Below are positions 8,802-16,567 of a stretch of DNA of 64,000 nucleotides, piece by piece. The position numbers were made by a program, and so were the translations under genes. Under the pieces are notes generated by a model that had not been told where the DNA came from, searched no databases, and was given only the letters and a program-made list of their open reading frames with translations. The stretch's first letter is position 1, and each line of letters starts with the position of its first letter. Source of the DNA: JBAZLV01 sp964586075 (lineage in GTDB: Bacteria; Nitrospirota; UBA9217); contig CAZPGZ010000010.1 of NCBI GenBank assembly GCA_964586075.1, forward strand, positions 30,232 through 94,231, given 5' to 3'.

Positions 8802-9257
8802 ATGTTTACTGGAAACAAGATGTTTAAGAAGCTTTGCATGCTGTCCATGATTCTGGTTATTGCAGCCTCGCTTTCGATGACCGGCTGCACAAAGGTAAAG
8901 GCGTTCTTTGGCAACAATGAGGCGCTGGTGCAGCTCACCACGGAAGCGGCCACGGCCCGGGTTATCCATGATCATCCTCAATGGAAAGAACCGATTGCAA
9001 ATATATCTGCTGCGGCCATATCCGCCATTGACACCGGAGCCATCACGGACCTGAACTCAGTCAGCGCGTTTGCCATCTCGAAAATCGACATGAGCAAGCT
9101 AACGCCGGAAGAGCGGGTGCTGGTGAGCATGGTCATCAGTCAGATTACGGCAATCATCATTGACGACCTCAAAAAGAACGGTTCGTACGATCCGGCCAGC
9201 ATGCTGGTAGAGGTCAGGCAGGTGCTCGGCTGGGTTAATACCGCGGCCAAAATATAG
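8802..9257 (+). CDS. Phage-encoded lipoprotein (possible outer-membrane spanin)
   Basis: A 151-aa protein with a lipoprotein signal: basic N-terminus, hydrophobic core (LCMLSMILVIAASL) and lipobox SMTGC at about residue 29. The mature part is Ala/Ile rich and mostly helical with no recognised domain. The start at 8802 is set by a strong AAGGAGGAAG ribosome site. Sitting in the lysis cassette it could be an outer-membrane spanin, though it is long for one and lacks a proline-rich stretch; superinfection exclusion is an alternative. Confidence 0.55.
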   Translation: MFTGNKMFKKLCMLSMILVIAASLSMTGCTKVKAFFGNNEALVQLTTEAATARVIHDHPQWKEPIANISAAAISAIDTGAITDLNSVSAFAISKIDMSKLTPEERVLVSMVISQITAIIIDDLKKNGSYDPASMLVEVRQVLGWVNTAAKI

Positions 9258-9267
9258 GAGGGGAACA

Positions 9268-9522
9268 ATGGATAAGGAAAAACTTTTAAAAGGTGCAAAG
9301 TACGCCGGTCATGCTGTCGGAGCAGCAGCGGTTGCCGCCGTGAGCGGAACCATTGGCGTGCTGTTGAGTGATCAGACGGCGGTACAGGCTGCGCTCATTG
9401 CCGCCGGCGTGAATCCGGCTTATATACCGCTTGCCATGATGGGCGTGGCGGCGATTGCCGGGTATTTCACCAAGAGCCCGCAGGACCAGGCGAAGACTCA
9501 ATCCGGCACGGAGGCGAAATAA
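9268..9522 (+). CDS. Holin-like small membrane protein
   Basis: An 84-aa protein, mostly Ala/Gly/Val, with two predicted membrane segments (about 11-32 and 52-68) separated by a short polar turn and followed by a hydrophilic tail (SPQDQAKTQSGTEAK). Size, two hydrophobic helices and charged C-terminus are typical of class II holins. The ribosome site is AGGAGGGG. Function is inferred from topology and neighbours. Confidence 0.55.
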   Translation: MDKEKLLKGAKYAGHAVGAAAVAAVSGTIGVLLSDQTAVQAALIAAGVNPAYIPLAMMGVAAIAGYFTKSPQDQAKTQSGTEAK

Positions 9523-9530
9523 ACGCAGAA

Positions 9531-9950
9531 ATGACCACGACGAACTGCATAAAATATCGTGACGGATATAATTATCAGCTGGATGAGGACTTCGAAATCC
9601 AGACTGACATTTATCCGGAGAAAGACATTGCAACTGATTACGCAACGCTCTCCCGGTCGGGCGTGCTGCATATTTTCAAAGGGTATGCCTGGGACGGTCC
9701 GAGCGGCCCAACAGTAGATCGCAGCAGCAACATGCGCGGATCCCTGCCGCATGATGTTCTGTATCAAATGATACGGCAGGGGCATCTGCCGTTGTCTGTT
9801 CGGGAGAAAGCCGACCATCTGCTTTTAAAATGCTGGATAGAAGACGGCATGTGGGAATGGCTTGCAAAGCTCGAAGTGAAGATGGTGGAGGATTTGGCCA
9901 CTGGTGCAGCAAGGCCAAGCGCGGAACATCTCCCAAAGTATGCACCATGA
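9531..9950 (+). CDS. DUF1353-like phage protein
   Basis: A 139-aa protein with the DUF1353 pattern 'HIFKGYAWDGPSGPT' followed by 'RSSNMRGSLPHDVLYQMIRQG' (residues about 45-85), common in small phage-end proteins of unknown activity. The conserved Trp-Asp-Gly and His-Asp suggest a metal or hydrolytic site, but no activity has been established that I know of. It is the last sizeable gene before the attachment junction. Confidence 0.65.
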   Translation: MTTTNCIKYRDGYNYQLDEDFEIQTDIYPEKDIATDYATLSRSGVLHIFKGYAWDGPSGPTVDRSSNMRGSLPHDVLYQMIRQGHLPLSVREKADHLLLKCWIEDGMWEWLAKLEVKMVEDLATGAARPSAEHLPKYAP

Positions 9951-10018
9951 AAAAAGCCCTGAATAGATTCTGGAAGTGGATAAAGGACCACCTTAATTAT
10001 GGTGGTGTGAGAGGATAG
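9947..10018 (+). CDS. Tiny ORF (23 aa) at the end of the phage operon
   Basis: An ATG overlaps the stop of the DUF1353 gene (ATGA) and encodes MKKALNRFWKWIKDHLNYGG plus three more residues, a short basic amphipathic peptide rich in Trp and Lys. The TAG is immediately followed by a strong terminator, so it would be the last cistron of the operon. Coupled start and composition make it plausible, but 23 codons are too few for a firm call. Confidence 0.3.
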   Translation: MKKALNRFWKWIKDHLNYGGVRG

Positions 10019-10021
10019 CAG

Positions 10022-10045
10022 GGGGCCAGAAATGGCCCCTTTTTG
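10022..10045 (+). terminator. Rho-independent terminator of the phage late operon
   Basis: A perfect 7-bp stem GGGGCCA / TGGCCCC (10022-10028 and 10033-10039) with a GAAA tetraloop is followed by TTTTTG. It lies 3 nt after the last phage ORF and ends the tail/lysis transcription unit. Confidence 0.9.
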
Positions 10046-10143
10046 TTTCTCGTTTCTTAGAAACCGCTACAGAAACCGCTACAATTTGATGTTTTATTAA
10101 AGTTAAGATTATGAAATGATTGCAAAAAAGATATGCACAACAG
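10046..10143. other. Non-coding phage end between the terminator and the attachment junction
   Basis: No gene is seen. The stretch contains a 12-bp tandem repeat (10059-10082) and is otherwise AT-rich. No integrase lies on this side of the junction, so the integrase gene must be elsewhere in the element, outside the window. Confidence 0.5.
10059..10082. repeat. Two tandem copies of a 12-bp repeat near the attachment junction
   Basis: AGAAACCGCTAC occurs at 10059-10070 and again at 10071-10082. Short direct repeats close to an attachment core can be arm-type integrase binding sites; this is an inference from position. Confidence 0.6.
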
Positions 10144-10187
10144 CGGATTTGAAGTCCGGGACGGGCACCAGCACCGTAACCTCTCCC
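10144..10187 (-). pseudogene. selC: 5' half of tRNA-Sec (selC), cut at the anticodon stem by the prophage end
   Basis: Read on the minus strand, the sequence begins GGGAGAGG (acceptor 5' strand), continues through a D-arm, and reaches an anticodon stem-loop CGGA-CTTCAAA-TCCG with anticodon TCA, the selenocysteine tRNA signature. The next base breaks the anticodon stem (C opposite C) and nothing resembling a variable arm, T-arm or CCA end follows; the sequence becomes phage DNA. A -10 box stands upstream on the same strand at 10248-10253. So the chromosomal 5' half with its promoter is here and the 3' half is not. It could be at the left end of the element, outside the window. Confidence 0.8.
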
Positions 10188-10247
10188 TTATCTTACTCTT
10201 AGAGATGGAGCGACGAGCAACCTAAAAATCGATCATAAAGAAATCAT

Positions 10248-10276
10248 ATTATACCTGATATCGACCGTGTTGAAAA
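10248..10276 (-). promoter_or_regulatory. Promoter reading into the selC fragment
   Basis: On the minus strand TTTTCA (10271-10276), a 17-nt spacer and TATAAT (10248-10253) precede the tRNA 5' end by about 55 nt. It faces the truncated tRNA and the phage. The 10188-10321 interval holds no gene. Confidence 0.5.
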
Positions 10277-10321
10277 CAATATTATAATGCGTTTTGTCTG
10301 CCTGTTCGGAGCGTTGCCGCG

Positions 10322-12304
10322 TTAGTTGCTGCCCTTGATAAGAAGGTTTGTGGCTTTGTCCAAATCAGCATGCGCACCAAGAAGCACCACAATATCGCCG
10401 CTAAGTAATATGAAACCCGGTTCGGGATTCGTGATTGCTTCGCCGTTTCTCGCGACGGCGACAACCGTTGCGCCTGTATGTTTGCGGATATCGAGTTCCC
10501 GAAGAGATTTACCGGAAGACGAGGAATCCTGTTCAATCTGGATGTTGTCTACCGTGGTCCCGGCGAACAGGGCAGCGATGCGTCCGAGATTCTCCTGGTC
10601 CAGTGAAATCCCCCGCAGCATTTTGTATCCGCTGAAGCGCACCAGTTGAATCTGATTGGCAATGACATTTGCCGGAATGTGATATTCGTGGAGAACGCGT
10701 GAAAAAATTTCTATGGACGTTTCGAACTCCTCCGGGATGACCTGGTTTGCGCCGAGTTTATAGAGTTCATCCACGTCTGCTGCATACCGTGTGCGAATGA
10801 GAATGAAAATCGAGGGATTAAGCTGCCGCGCAAGCCTCAGTGCAATTCGTGTCGCCGCGTGGTCGGAAATTGCAAATACGATTATTTTTGCGCATTCGAT
10901 GCCGGCGCGTTGCAGCACATCATGCTTAGTAATATCGCCATAGATAAGCGGTTCACCTTCCTCCCGCGCTTTTCTAATAACATCGGCATTTACTTCCAAT
11001 ACGACGTAGGGAATTTGTGTTGATTTGAGTGTCTTGGCAAGGTTTCTGCCGTTCAAACCGTATCCGGCAATGATGGTGTGGCCGGTCAGCGAACACCCCT
11101 TGTTTTTTTCCTCGTGTTCTGGCGCAATCTCGGTGATGCGGGCCGCGATCCAGGGTGACAGCTGGATAAGGAAAGGAGCGGCCAGCATGCTGAGAATAGA
11201 GGCGTTGACGAACATTTGAAACATGTCCGGACCCATAAGACCGCTGGTAGTGCCCTGTTGCGCAAGAAGAAAGGAAAACTCTCCGATCTGAGCAAGGCCG
11301 AGACCTGTCAGGAGTGAGGTGCGGAGCGGATACCGCAGCGCGGCCGTGGTAAGAATCACGAGAATGGTTTTCAGCAAAATAAGGAAGATAGTGATGAGCA
11401 GAAGAACCGGCCAGTGAAGCTGAAAATAGGAAGTATGCAGAAGCATGCCGACCGAGATGAAGAAAATGCTCGTAAAATAGTCGCGAAACGGGATGATCTG
11501 GGCCACGATATGGTGGCTGTATTCAGACTCAGAAATGATGAGGCCGGCGAGGAATGCTCCCAGGGCGAGCGAAAGACCGAGATTATAAGTGATCCACGCC
11601 GTGCCGAGACAGAGCAGAACGATCAGAAGGAAAAAAATTTCACGATTTCTGAGTCTGATGACCTGATAGAGGAGAAAGGGAACGATCTGTCTGGCGGCAA
11701 AATAAATAACGATCAGACCCAGAGCAGCCTTGCCCAGCGATGTCAGAACAGACAAAGGGGTTACCATGCCGCCGCTGCTCGCATTGATCAATACCGGCAG
11801 CAACAGCATCATAGGCACAACGGCAATATCCTGGAACAGAAGAATTCCGGTGACGATTCTACCGTGGGCGGTGTCCAGTTCATTACGGTCAGTGTACATT
11901 TTAAGTACGATGGCCGTGCTGCTGAGGGCTGCGAGGAATCCGAAAAAGATGGATTGTGGAAGGGGAAAATTGAACAGGAGTGATATCCCTGTAATTGCGG
12001 CAATGGTCAAGGCCACCTGCATGCCGCCGCCGATCAGAAAAGAACGGCTCGATTTTAGAATATCCGCGATGGAAAATTCCAGCCCGACTGAAAAAAGGAG
12101 CAGCACTACGCCAATATCGGCGAGCCGCTCCACTACGCTGGTTTCGGTGATGATTGCCGCTCCATAGGGCCCGATCAGCGCGCCGGTGATCAAAAAACCG
12201 ACGAGCGCGGGAAGTTTTGCCCGATGGAAGAGATAGGTTATGGGCAGCGAGACCGCAAGCAGCAGAATAAGTTCCCGCAGTATGGTGGGATCGCCTTCGT
12301 GCAT
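10322..12304 (-). CDS. KefB/KefC-like monovalent cation:proton antiporter with RCK domains
   Basis: A 660-aa CPA2-family transporter. About 12 membrane segments fill residues 5-390, beginning 'LILLLAVSLPITYLF' with the family motif 'LPALVGFLITGALIGPYG'. A Rossmann RCK/TrkA-N domain follows (about 410-530; 'IIAGYGLNGRNLA' is the nucleotide-binding loop), and a TrkA-C domain closes the protein (about 570-655, 'LLSGDIVVLLGAHADL'). It should exchange K+ or Na+ for H+ at the inner membrane under NAD(H) or nucleotide control. The order matches KefB/YbaL. It is transcribed alone, leftward. No Shine-Dalgarno stands at a normal distance from the ATG, and a -10-like box lies 6 nt before it (see promoter). 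Confidence 0.9.
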   Translation of the reverse strand: MHEGDPTILRELILLLAVSLPITYLFHRAKLPALVGFLITGALIGPYGAAIITETSVVERLADIGVVLLLFSVGLEFSIADILKSSRSFLIGGGMQVALTIAAITGISLLFNFPLPQSIFFGFLAALSSTAIVLKMYTDRNELDTAHGRIVTGILLFQDIAVVPMMLLLPVLINASSGGMVTPLSVLTSLGKAALGLIVIYFAARQIVPFLLYQVIRLRNREIFFLLIVLLCLGTAWITYNLGLSLALGAFLAGLIISESEYSHHIVAQIIPFRDYFTSIFFISVGMLLHTSYFQLHWPVLLLITIFLILLKTILVILTTAALRYPLRTSLLTGLGLAQIGEFSFLLAQQGTTSGLMGPDMFQMFVNASILSMLAAPFLIQLSPWIAARITEIAPEHEEKNKGCSLTGHTIIAGYGLNGRNLAKTLKSTQIPYVVLEVNADVIRKAREEGEPLIYGDITKHDVLQRAGIECAKIIVFAISDHAATRIALRLARQLNPSIFILIRTRYAADVDELYKLGANQVIPEEFETSIEIFSRVLHEYHIPANVIANQIQLVRFSGYKMLRGISLDQENLGRIAALFAGTTVDNIQIEQDSSSSGKSLRELDIRKHTGATVVAVARNGEAITNPEPGFILLSGDIVVLLGAHADLDKATNLLIKGSN

Positions 12305-12310
12305 GTCCTT

Positions 12311-12340
12311 ATATTAGCACAATTCTCATATCGAACACAA
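12311..12340 (-). promoter_or_regulatory. Promoter abutting the antiporter start codon (possible leaderless mRNA)
   Basis: On the minus strand TTGTGT (12335-12340), an 18-nt spacer and TAATAT (12311-12316) end only 6 nt before the ATG at 12304. Transcription would begin at or next to the start codon. Confidence 0.5.
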
Positions 12341-12404
12341 AAGAGTATCGTAAGTACCATTTTTTTACACAATGCCCTGTCCATTCGGTTTGCGCGTGTG
12401 CGGT

Positions 12405-12432
12405 TTGACAATAATGCGTTTTATGCTATAGT
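12405..12432 (+). promoter_or_regulatory. Sigma70-type promoter for the DUF4912 gene
   Basis: A perfect -35 TTGACA (12405-12410), a 16-nt spacer and TATAGT (12427-12432) lie 42 nt before the ATG at 12475. The leader contains a purine-rich ribosome site (GAAAGGGGG). Confidence 0.8.
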
Positions 12433-12474
12433 TTATTCGTAAACGGACTTTAGCGACACGAAAGGGGGTTTGAG

Positions 12475-13401
12475 ATGGAAAAAACAGATCTGACTGCTAT
12501 GACTGTAGCGAAACTCAAAGCCCTGGCTAAAGAGAGGAGTGTTTCTCTGCCAGCAAAAGCAAAAAAGGCGGACATTATTGCACTTCTGAAAAAAGAAATA
12601 GACATCAAAAAACCGGCAACAGAAAGAAATGTTGAGCAGTTTTCGCTTGCAGCGAGAAAAATCGGAAGCAAATCAGATGAAGCTCAGGAAAACTTCAGGG
12701 TCAAGAAAGCTGAATCTATAAAAAAAGAACCGGTAGAAAAAATTCAGAAAACCGATAAGCCGAATCTTGAGTGGAAAATTCCTCCGAAGTCGGAGGAACC
12801 ATTTATAGCACAGGAACGGGTGGCTGAAGCCAAGTATTATACCGGCCCTGCGCTGCAGCCGATGGTTGAGGCACACGGAGATCTTCCCCTGTCATATGGA
12901 GAAGAAAAGATCACTCTTTTGTCGAGAGACCCATTTATAGCGTTTGCATACTGGGAAGTGGCGCCGGGACGTGTTGCGAAGGAGCGGAATTGGTTCGGAT
13001 GGGACAGTAAACTCTCTATCCGGGTTTATGACATAACCGGTGTCCAGTTTGATGGCAGGAATGCCATCGGGTATTACGATCAGGAGGTTTCGGAGCAAAC
13101 CGGTAGCTGGTATTTTGATTTTGGAAGGCCGTCCCATTCCTTCTGCGCTGATTTGGGACTGCTTTCACCCGAAGGGAAGTTCTTAACCCTGGTCCGGTCG
13201 AATTACATTACCATGCCTCGTGATGGGGTGTCGGATGTTCTGGATGACGAATGGATGCTTCTGGATGAGGAGTTTCTGCAGCTGTATGGTGGCCCGACCG
13301 GATTGTCGTCTCCTCAGAGTCAGGAGATGCTGAAACGCAGACGCCTGCAGGGGATTACCTCGCCAGGGATGTTTTCCCGCCAGCGGGCAAGACGGAGGTA
13401 A
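12475..13401 (+). CDS. Rho_N / DUF4912 protein
   Basis: A 308-aa cytoplasmic protein. Residues 8-45 ('MTVAKLKALAKERSVSLPAK' then KKADII) form a Rho N-terminal/SAP-like helical module. A Lys-rich linker follows to about residue 100. DUF4912 occupies about 138-250 ('LLSRDPFIAFAYWEV', 'LSIRVYDIT', 'GSWYFDFGRPSHSFCADLGLL'). DUF4912 genes often precede GH57 branching enzymes, as here, which suggests a carbohydrate-binding or regulatory role in glycogen metabolism; no biochemical role is known to me. The C-terminus is Arg-rich (QRARRR). It has its own promoter and is separated from the GH57 gene by a terminator, so co-transcription would require readthrough. Confidence 0.85.
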   Translation: MEKTDLTAMTVAKLKALAKERSVSLPAKAKKADIIALLKKEIDIKKPATERNVEQFSLAARKIGSKSDEAQENFRVKKAESIKKEPVEKIQKTDKPNLEWKIPPKSEEPFIAQERVAEAKYYTGPALQPMVEAHGDLPLSYGEEKITLLSRDPFIAFAYWEVAPGRVAKERNWFGWDSKLSIRVYDITGVQFDGRNAIGYYDQEVSEQTGSWYFDFGRPSHSFCADLGLLSPEGKFLTLVRSNYITMPRDGVSDVLDDEWMLLDEEFLQLYGGPTGLSSPQSQEMLKRRRLQGITSPGMFSRQRARRR

Positions 13402-13471
13402 GGCGGCGGCATGCTTTTTTGATTGTACCTGAGCAGCTGAAATACTCTTGTACTGAAGTGATTTTTATTGT

Positions 13472-13503
13472 AAAGTCCATCCAAAGCGGATGGACTTTTC
13501 TTT
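13472..13503 (+). terminator. Rho-independent terminator after the DUF4912 gene
   Basis: An 11-bp perfect stem AAAGTCCATCC / GGATGGACTTT (13472-13482 and 13488-13498) with a 5-nt loop is followed by a T-rich run (TTTCTTTTG). It lies between the DUF4912 and GH57 genes and may act as an attenuator. Confidence 0.85.
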
Positions 13504-13576
13504 TGGTCTGTAGAATTTCGTCTGCGTACGGTCGCACCTGCGACCTGCGCTCTGCACAGTTCTCCTCGGAGGAAGA

Positions 13577-15157
13577 ATGGAAAAAGGTTATCTGGCTTTG
13601 GTGCTGCACAGCCATTTACCCTATGTGAGACACCCGGAACACGACCGGTTTCTGGAAGAGGACTGGTTGTACGAAGCGATAACGGAAACGTATATACCGC
13701 TAATCAATGTTTTTGACGGGCTGGTGAATGACAATGTTGATTTCCGGATTACAATGAGCCTTTCGCCCACGCTTATTTCGATGCTTGCCGATCCGCTGCT
13801 TCAGCAACGGTATATTCGGCATATTAACAGGCTCATTGAGCTTGCCGGAAAAGAAATAGACCGGACATCCGATCAGCCGGAATTCAACCCGCTTGCCCGG
13901 ATGTACGAAGACATGTTCAAAAACGCCCGCTCCGTATTTGAAGAAAAATACGGATGCAATCTTGTAAGGGCGTTTCGCAAATTCCAGGACCTCGGCAGGT
14001 TGGAAATTATTACTTGCGCTGCCACGCATGCCTTTCTGCCGCTGATGCAGAACCCACATGCAGTACGGGCGCAGATTATGATTGCCGTGGAGCATTATAA
14101 AACACACTTCGGGCGGGCCCCCAGGGGCATCTGGCTGCCGGAATGTGGGTATTACGAAGGGCTTGACGAAATTCTGAAGGATGCAGGCATACGATATTTC
14201 TTTACCGACTCACACGGCATTTCCAATGCATTGCCGCGTCCAAAGTACGGAGTCTATGCGCCTGTTTATTGCCCTTCCGGTGTGGCGGCTTTCGGCAGGG
14301 ATATTGAATCATCCAAGCAAGTCTGGAGTTCCATAGAGGGGTATCCCGGAGATTATAATTATCGAGACTTTTACCGGGATGTGGGGTTTGATCTGGATTA
14401 TGAATATGTTAAGCCGTATCTTCATCCTGACGGCATCCGGGTCAATCTCGGAATCAAGTATTACAAGATTACGGGTGAGTCGGATCAAAAAGACCCCTAC
14501 ATCCGCCACGGGGCACTGCAGCGGGCAGCGGAGCATGCCGGCAATTTTCTGTTCAACAGGGAAAAACAAGTGGAGTGGCTGGTCGGTCTTTTCCAGGGGC
14601 GGAAGCCTATTATTGTCGCCCCGTATGATTCTGAGCTGTTCGGACATTGGTGGTTCGAAGGTCCCAACTGGATCGATTATCTGATCAGGAAAACTGTATT
14701 CGATCAAAAAACCACACGGTTGATTACTCCATCCGAGTATTTGCAGGAAAATCCGAAATGTCAGGTTGCAGCGCCGTCCCTGTCGAGTTGGGGATACAAG
14801 GGATATGCCGAAGTATGGCTTGACGGATCAAATGATTGGATATACCGGCATCTTCATAAAGCGGCTGAGCGGATGGTGGAACTGGCAAGGAATTTTTCTC
14901 AAAGCGAAGGCTTGCTGAAGCGGGCATTGAACCAGGCGGCGCGGGAGGTGCTTCTCGCGCAAAGCTCTGACTGGGCTTTTATTTTGAAGACCGGCAGCCA
15001 TGTCGATTATGCGGTGCGCAGAACAAAGGAACACATCCTCCGTTTCACCAGACTGTATTATGATATCCGGGAGGGACACGTCGACCAGGACTGGCTTGAC
15101 GGCGTAGAACTTTTGGACAATATTTTCCCGGACATTGATTATCGAGTATATGCTTAA
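13577..15157 (+). CDS. GH57 family 1,4-alpha-glucan branching enzyme
   Basis: A 526-aa protein with the GH57 catalytic barrel: N-terminal 'LALVLHSHLPYVRHPE', the nucleophile region 'GIWLPECGYYEG' (Glu189) and the acid/base region 'APYDSELFGHWWFEG' (Asp351), then a DUF1957-type C-terminal helical domain ('LLAQSSDWAFILKTG'). Length and motifs match GH57 branching enzymes of the Thermus/Thermococcus type, which create alpha-1,6 branches in glycogen. The ribosome site GGAGGAAG sets the start. The following glcD-like gene overlaps its stop. Confidence 0.9.
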   Translation: MEKGYLALVLHSHLPYVRHPEHDRFLEEDWLYEAITETYIPLINVFDGLVNDNVDFRITMSLSPTLISMLADPLLQQRYIRHINRLIELAGKEIDRTSDQPEFNPLARMYEDMFKNARSVFEEKYGCNLVRAFRKFQDLGRLEIITCAATHAFLPLMQNPHAVRAQIMIAVEHYKTHFGRAPRGIWLPECGYYEGLDEILKDAGIRYFFTDSHGISNALPRPKYGVYAPVYCPSGVAAFGRDIESSKQVWSSIEGYPGDYNYRDFYRDVGFDLDYEYVKPYLHPDGIRVNLGIKYYKITGESDQKDPYIRHGALQRAAEHAGNFLFNREKQVEWLVGLFQGRKPIIVAPYDSELFGHWWFEGPNWIDYLIRKTVFDQKTTRLITPSEYLQENPKCQVAAPSLSSWGYKGYAEVWLDGSNDWIYRHLHKAAERMVELARNFSQSEGLLKRALNQAAREVLLAQSSDWAFILKTGSHVDYAVRRTKEHILRFTRLYYDIREGHVDQDWLDGVELLDNIFPDIDYRVYA

Positions 15158-16547
15158 AAAAACTCTTATCGATAAATTAAAAAAGATCGTCGGCCCTTCC
15201 GGCGTTATCACGGCGGCCACAGAGCTGGAGCCATACGCGCGTGACGCCACCCGCCATGAATCGCTCCCCTGGGTAGTGGTTCTGCCTGTGACCGCAAGTC
15301 AGGTATCGGATATTCTCACTCTCGCCAACCAGCAACGGATTCCCGTGGTCCCGCGCGGAGCAGGAACGGGCATGTCCGGCGGAGCAGTGCCGGTATGCGG
15401 CGGCATCGTTTTATCACTTGAGCAGATGAACAGAATCAGAGAAATTGATGAGGACAACCTTATCGCCGTGGTAGAACCGGGAGTAATAACGGGAACGTTG
15501 CAGCATGAGGTGGAATCGCGAGGGCTTTTTTATCCTCCGGACCCGGCCAGCCACGATACCAGCACCATCGGCGGGAACGTCGCGGAATGCGCAGGAGGAC
15601 TCCGTGCAGTTAAATATGGAGTGACCAAGGACTATGTGCTTGGCCTGGAAGTTGTTCTGCCGACAGGGGAGATTATTACCACCGGAGCGCGGACAATGAA
15701 AAGCGTGGCGGGCTACGATCTGACAAAACTCATTGTCGGATCCGAAGGAACGCTCGGTGTCGTCACCCTGATTACCGTTAAGCTCCTCCCGCTTCCGGAA
15801 ACCGTCAAGACGCTGTCCGCTTTTTTTGCAGACATTCAGACAGCAGGACGGGCTATCTTGGAGATCATGAAAAGCAGGATCATTCCACGCGCTCTTGAAT
15901 TTGTCGACCATGCGTCGCTGAAGGCCGTGGAAACCCACCTTGGCGAAGATGTGTCAGGAGGGGCGGCCGCCATGCTGCTTGTCGAAGTGGATGGGGCTGA
16001 GGAAACCACCGAGCGGGAGGCAGGCCGCATTGAGCAAATTCTGACCGGCCTGAACGCACTCCGTGTAAACAGAGCCCGGTCCGAGGAGGAGCGGGAGCAT
16101 CTTTGGAAGGCACGGCGAGCTCTTTCCCCGGCACTCAAAACGTTGAATCTCGAAAAAGTGAACGAGGATATTGTTGTGCCTCGCAGCAAAATTCCTGATA
16201 TCTTACGAGAAATAGACGGCATCGCACAACGGTACGGATTTCTGATCGTGAATTTCGGCCACGCGGGCGATGGAAATATTCATACGAATATCATGGCCGC
16301 CGAAGAGGATCTGCCGAGAGCGCATGAGGCGGCGAAGGAAGTTTTTGAAGCGACGCTTCGTTTTGGCGGAAGCATTACCGGAGAGCATGGCGTCGGCATT
16401 TCAAAATCAGCCTATTTGCCAATGGAGTATGGAACGGCCACGATAAAAGCCATGCAGAGAATCAAGTATGCGCTTGATCCGAATAATATTATGAATCCGG
16501 GGAAAATATTTCCACATGCAAAGTGTGGTAAGCGAAAAGCGACGTGA
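15150..16547 (+). CDS. FAD-linked oxidase, GlcD-type (glycolate/D-lactate dehydrogenase subunit)
   Basis: A 465-aa flavoprotein. I use the ATG at 15150, which overlaps the GH57 stop, rather than an upstream in-frame TTG. The FAD-binding PCMH domain (about 35-215) has 'VVPRGAGTGMSGGAVP' and 'PPDPASHDTSTIGGNVAECAGG'. The C-terminal FAD-oxidase domain carries 'FGHAGDGNIHTNI' and 'GGSITGEHGVGISK'. This is the GlcD/LDH-D family, oxidising glycolate or D-2-hydroxyacids to 2-oxoacids. No GlcE or GlcF partner is adjacent, so substrate and electron acceptor are unclear. It may be coupled to the GH57 gene by position only. The 3' end faces the diguanylate cyclase gene 20 nt away. Confidence 0.85.
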   Translation: MLKKTLIDKLKKIVGPSGVITAATELEPYARDATRHESLPWVVVLPVTASQVSDILTLANQQRIPVVPRGAGTGMSGGAVPVCGGIVLSLEQMNRIREIDEDNLIAVVEPGVITGTLQHEVESRGLFYPPDPASHDTSTIGGNVAECAGGLRAVKYGVTKDYVLGLEVVLPTGEIITTGARTMKSVAGYDLTKLIVGSEGTLGVVTLITVKLLPLPETVKTLSAFFADIQTAGRAILEIMKSRIIPRALEFVDHASLKAVETHLGEDVSGGAAAMLLVEVDGAEETTEREAGRIEQILTGLNALRVNRARSEEEREHLWKARRALSPALKTLNLEKVNEDIVVPRSKIPDILREIDGIAQRYGFLIVNFGHAGDGNIHTNIMAAEEDLPRAHEAAKEVFEATLRFGGSITGEHGVGISKSAYLPMEYGTATIKAMQRIKYALDPNNIMNPGKIFPHAKCGKRKAT

Positions 16548-16567
16548 CAAACAGCCTCGCCTGGTAT

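Noticed and set aside
1..10018. R-type tailocin or extracellular injection system instead of a prophage
   Set aside because: Gene order alone cannot separate them, but the selC junction points to an integrated element; capsid genes would lie outside the window, so the question stays open and no call is made.
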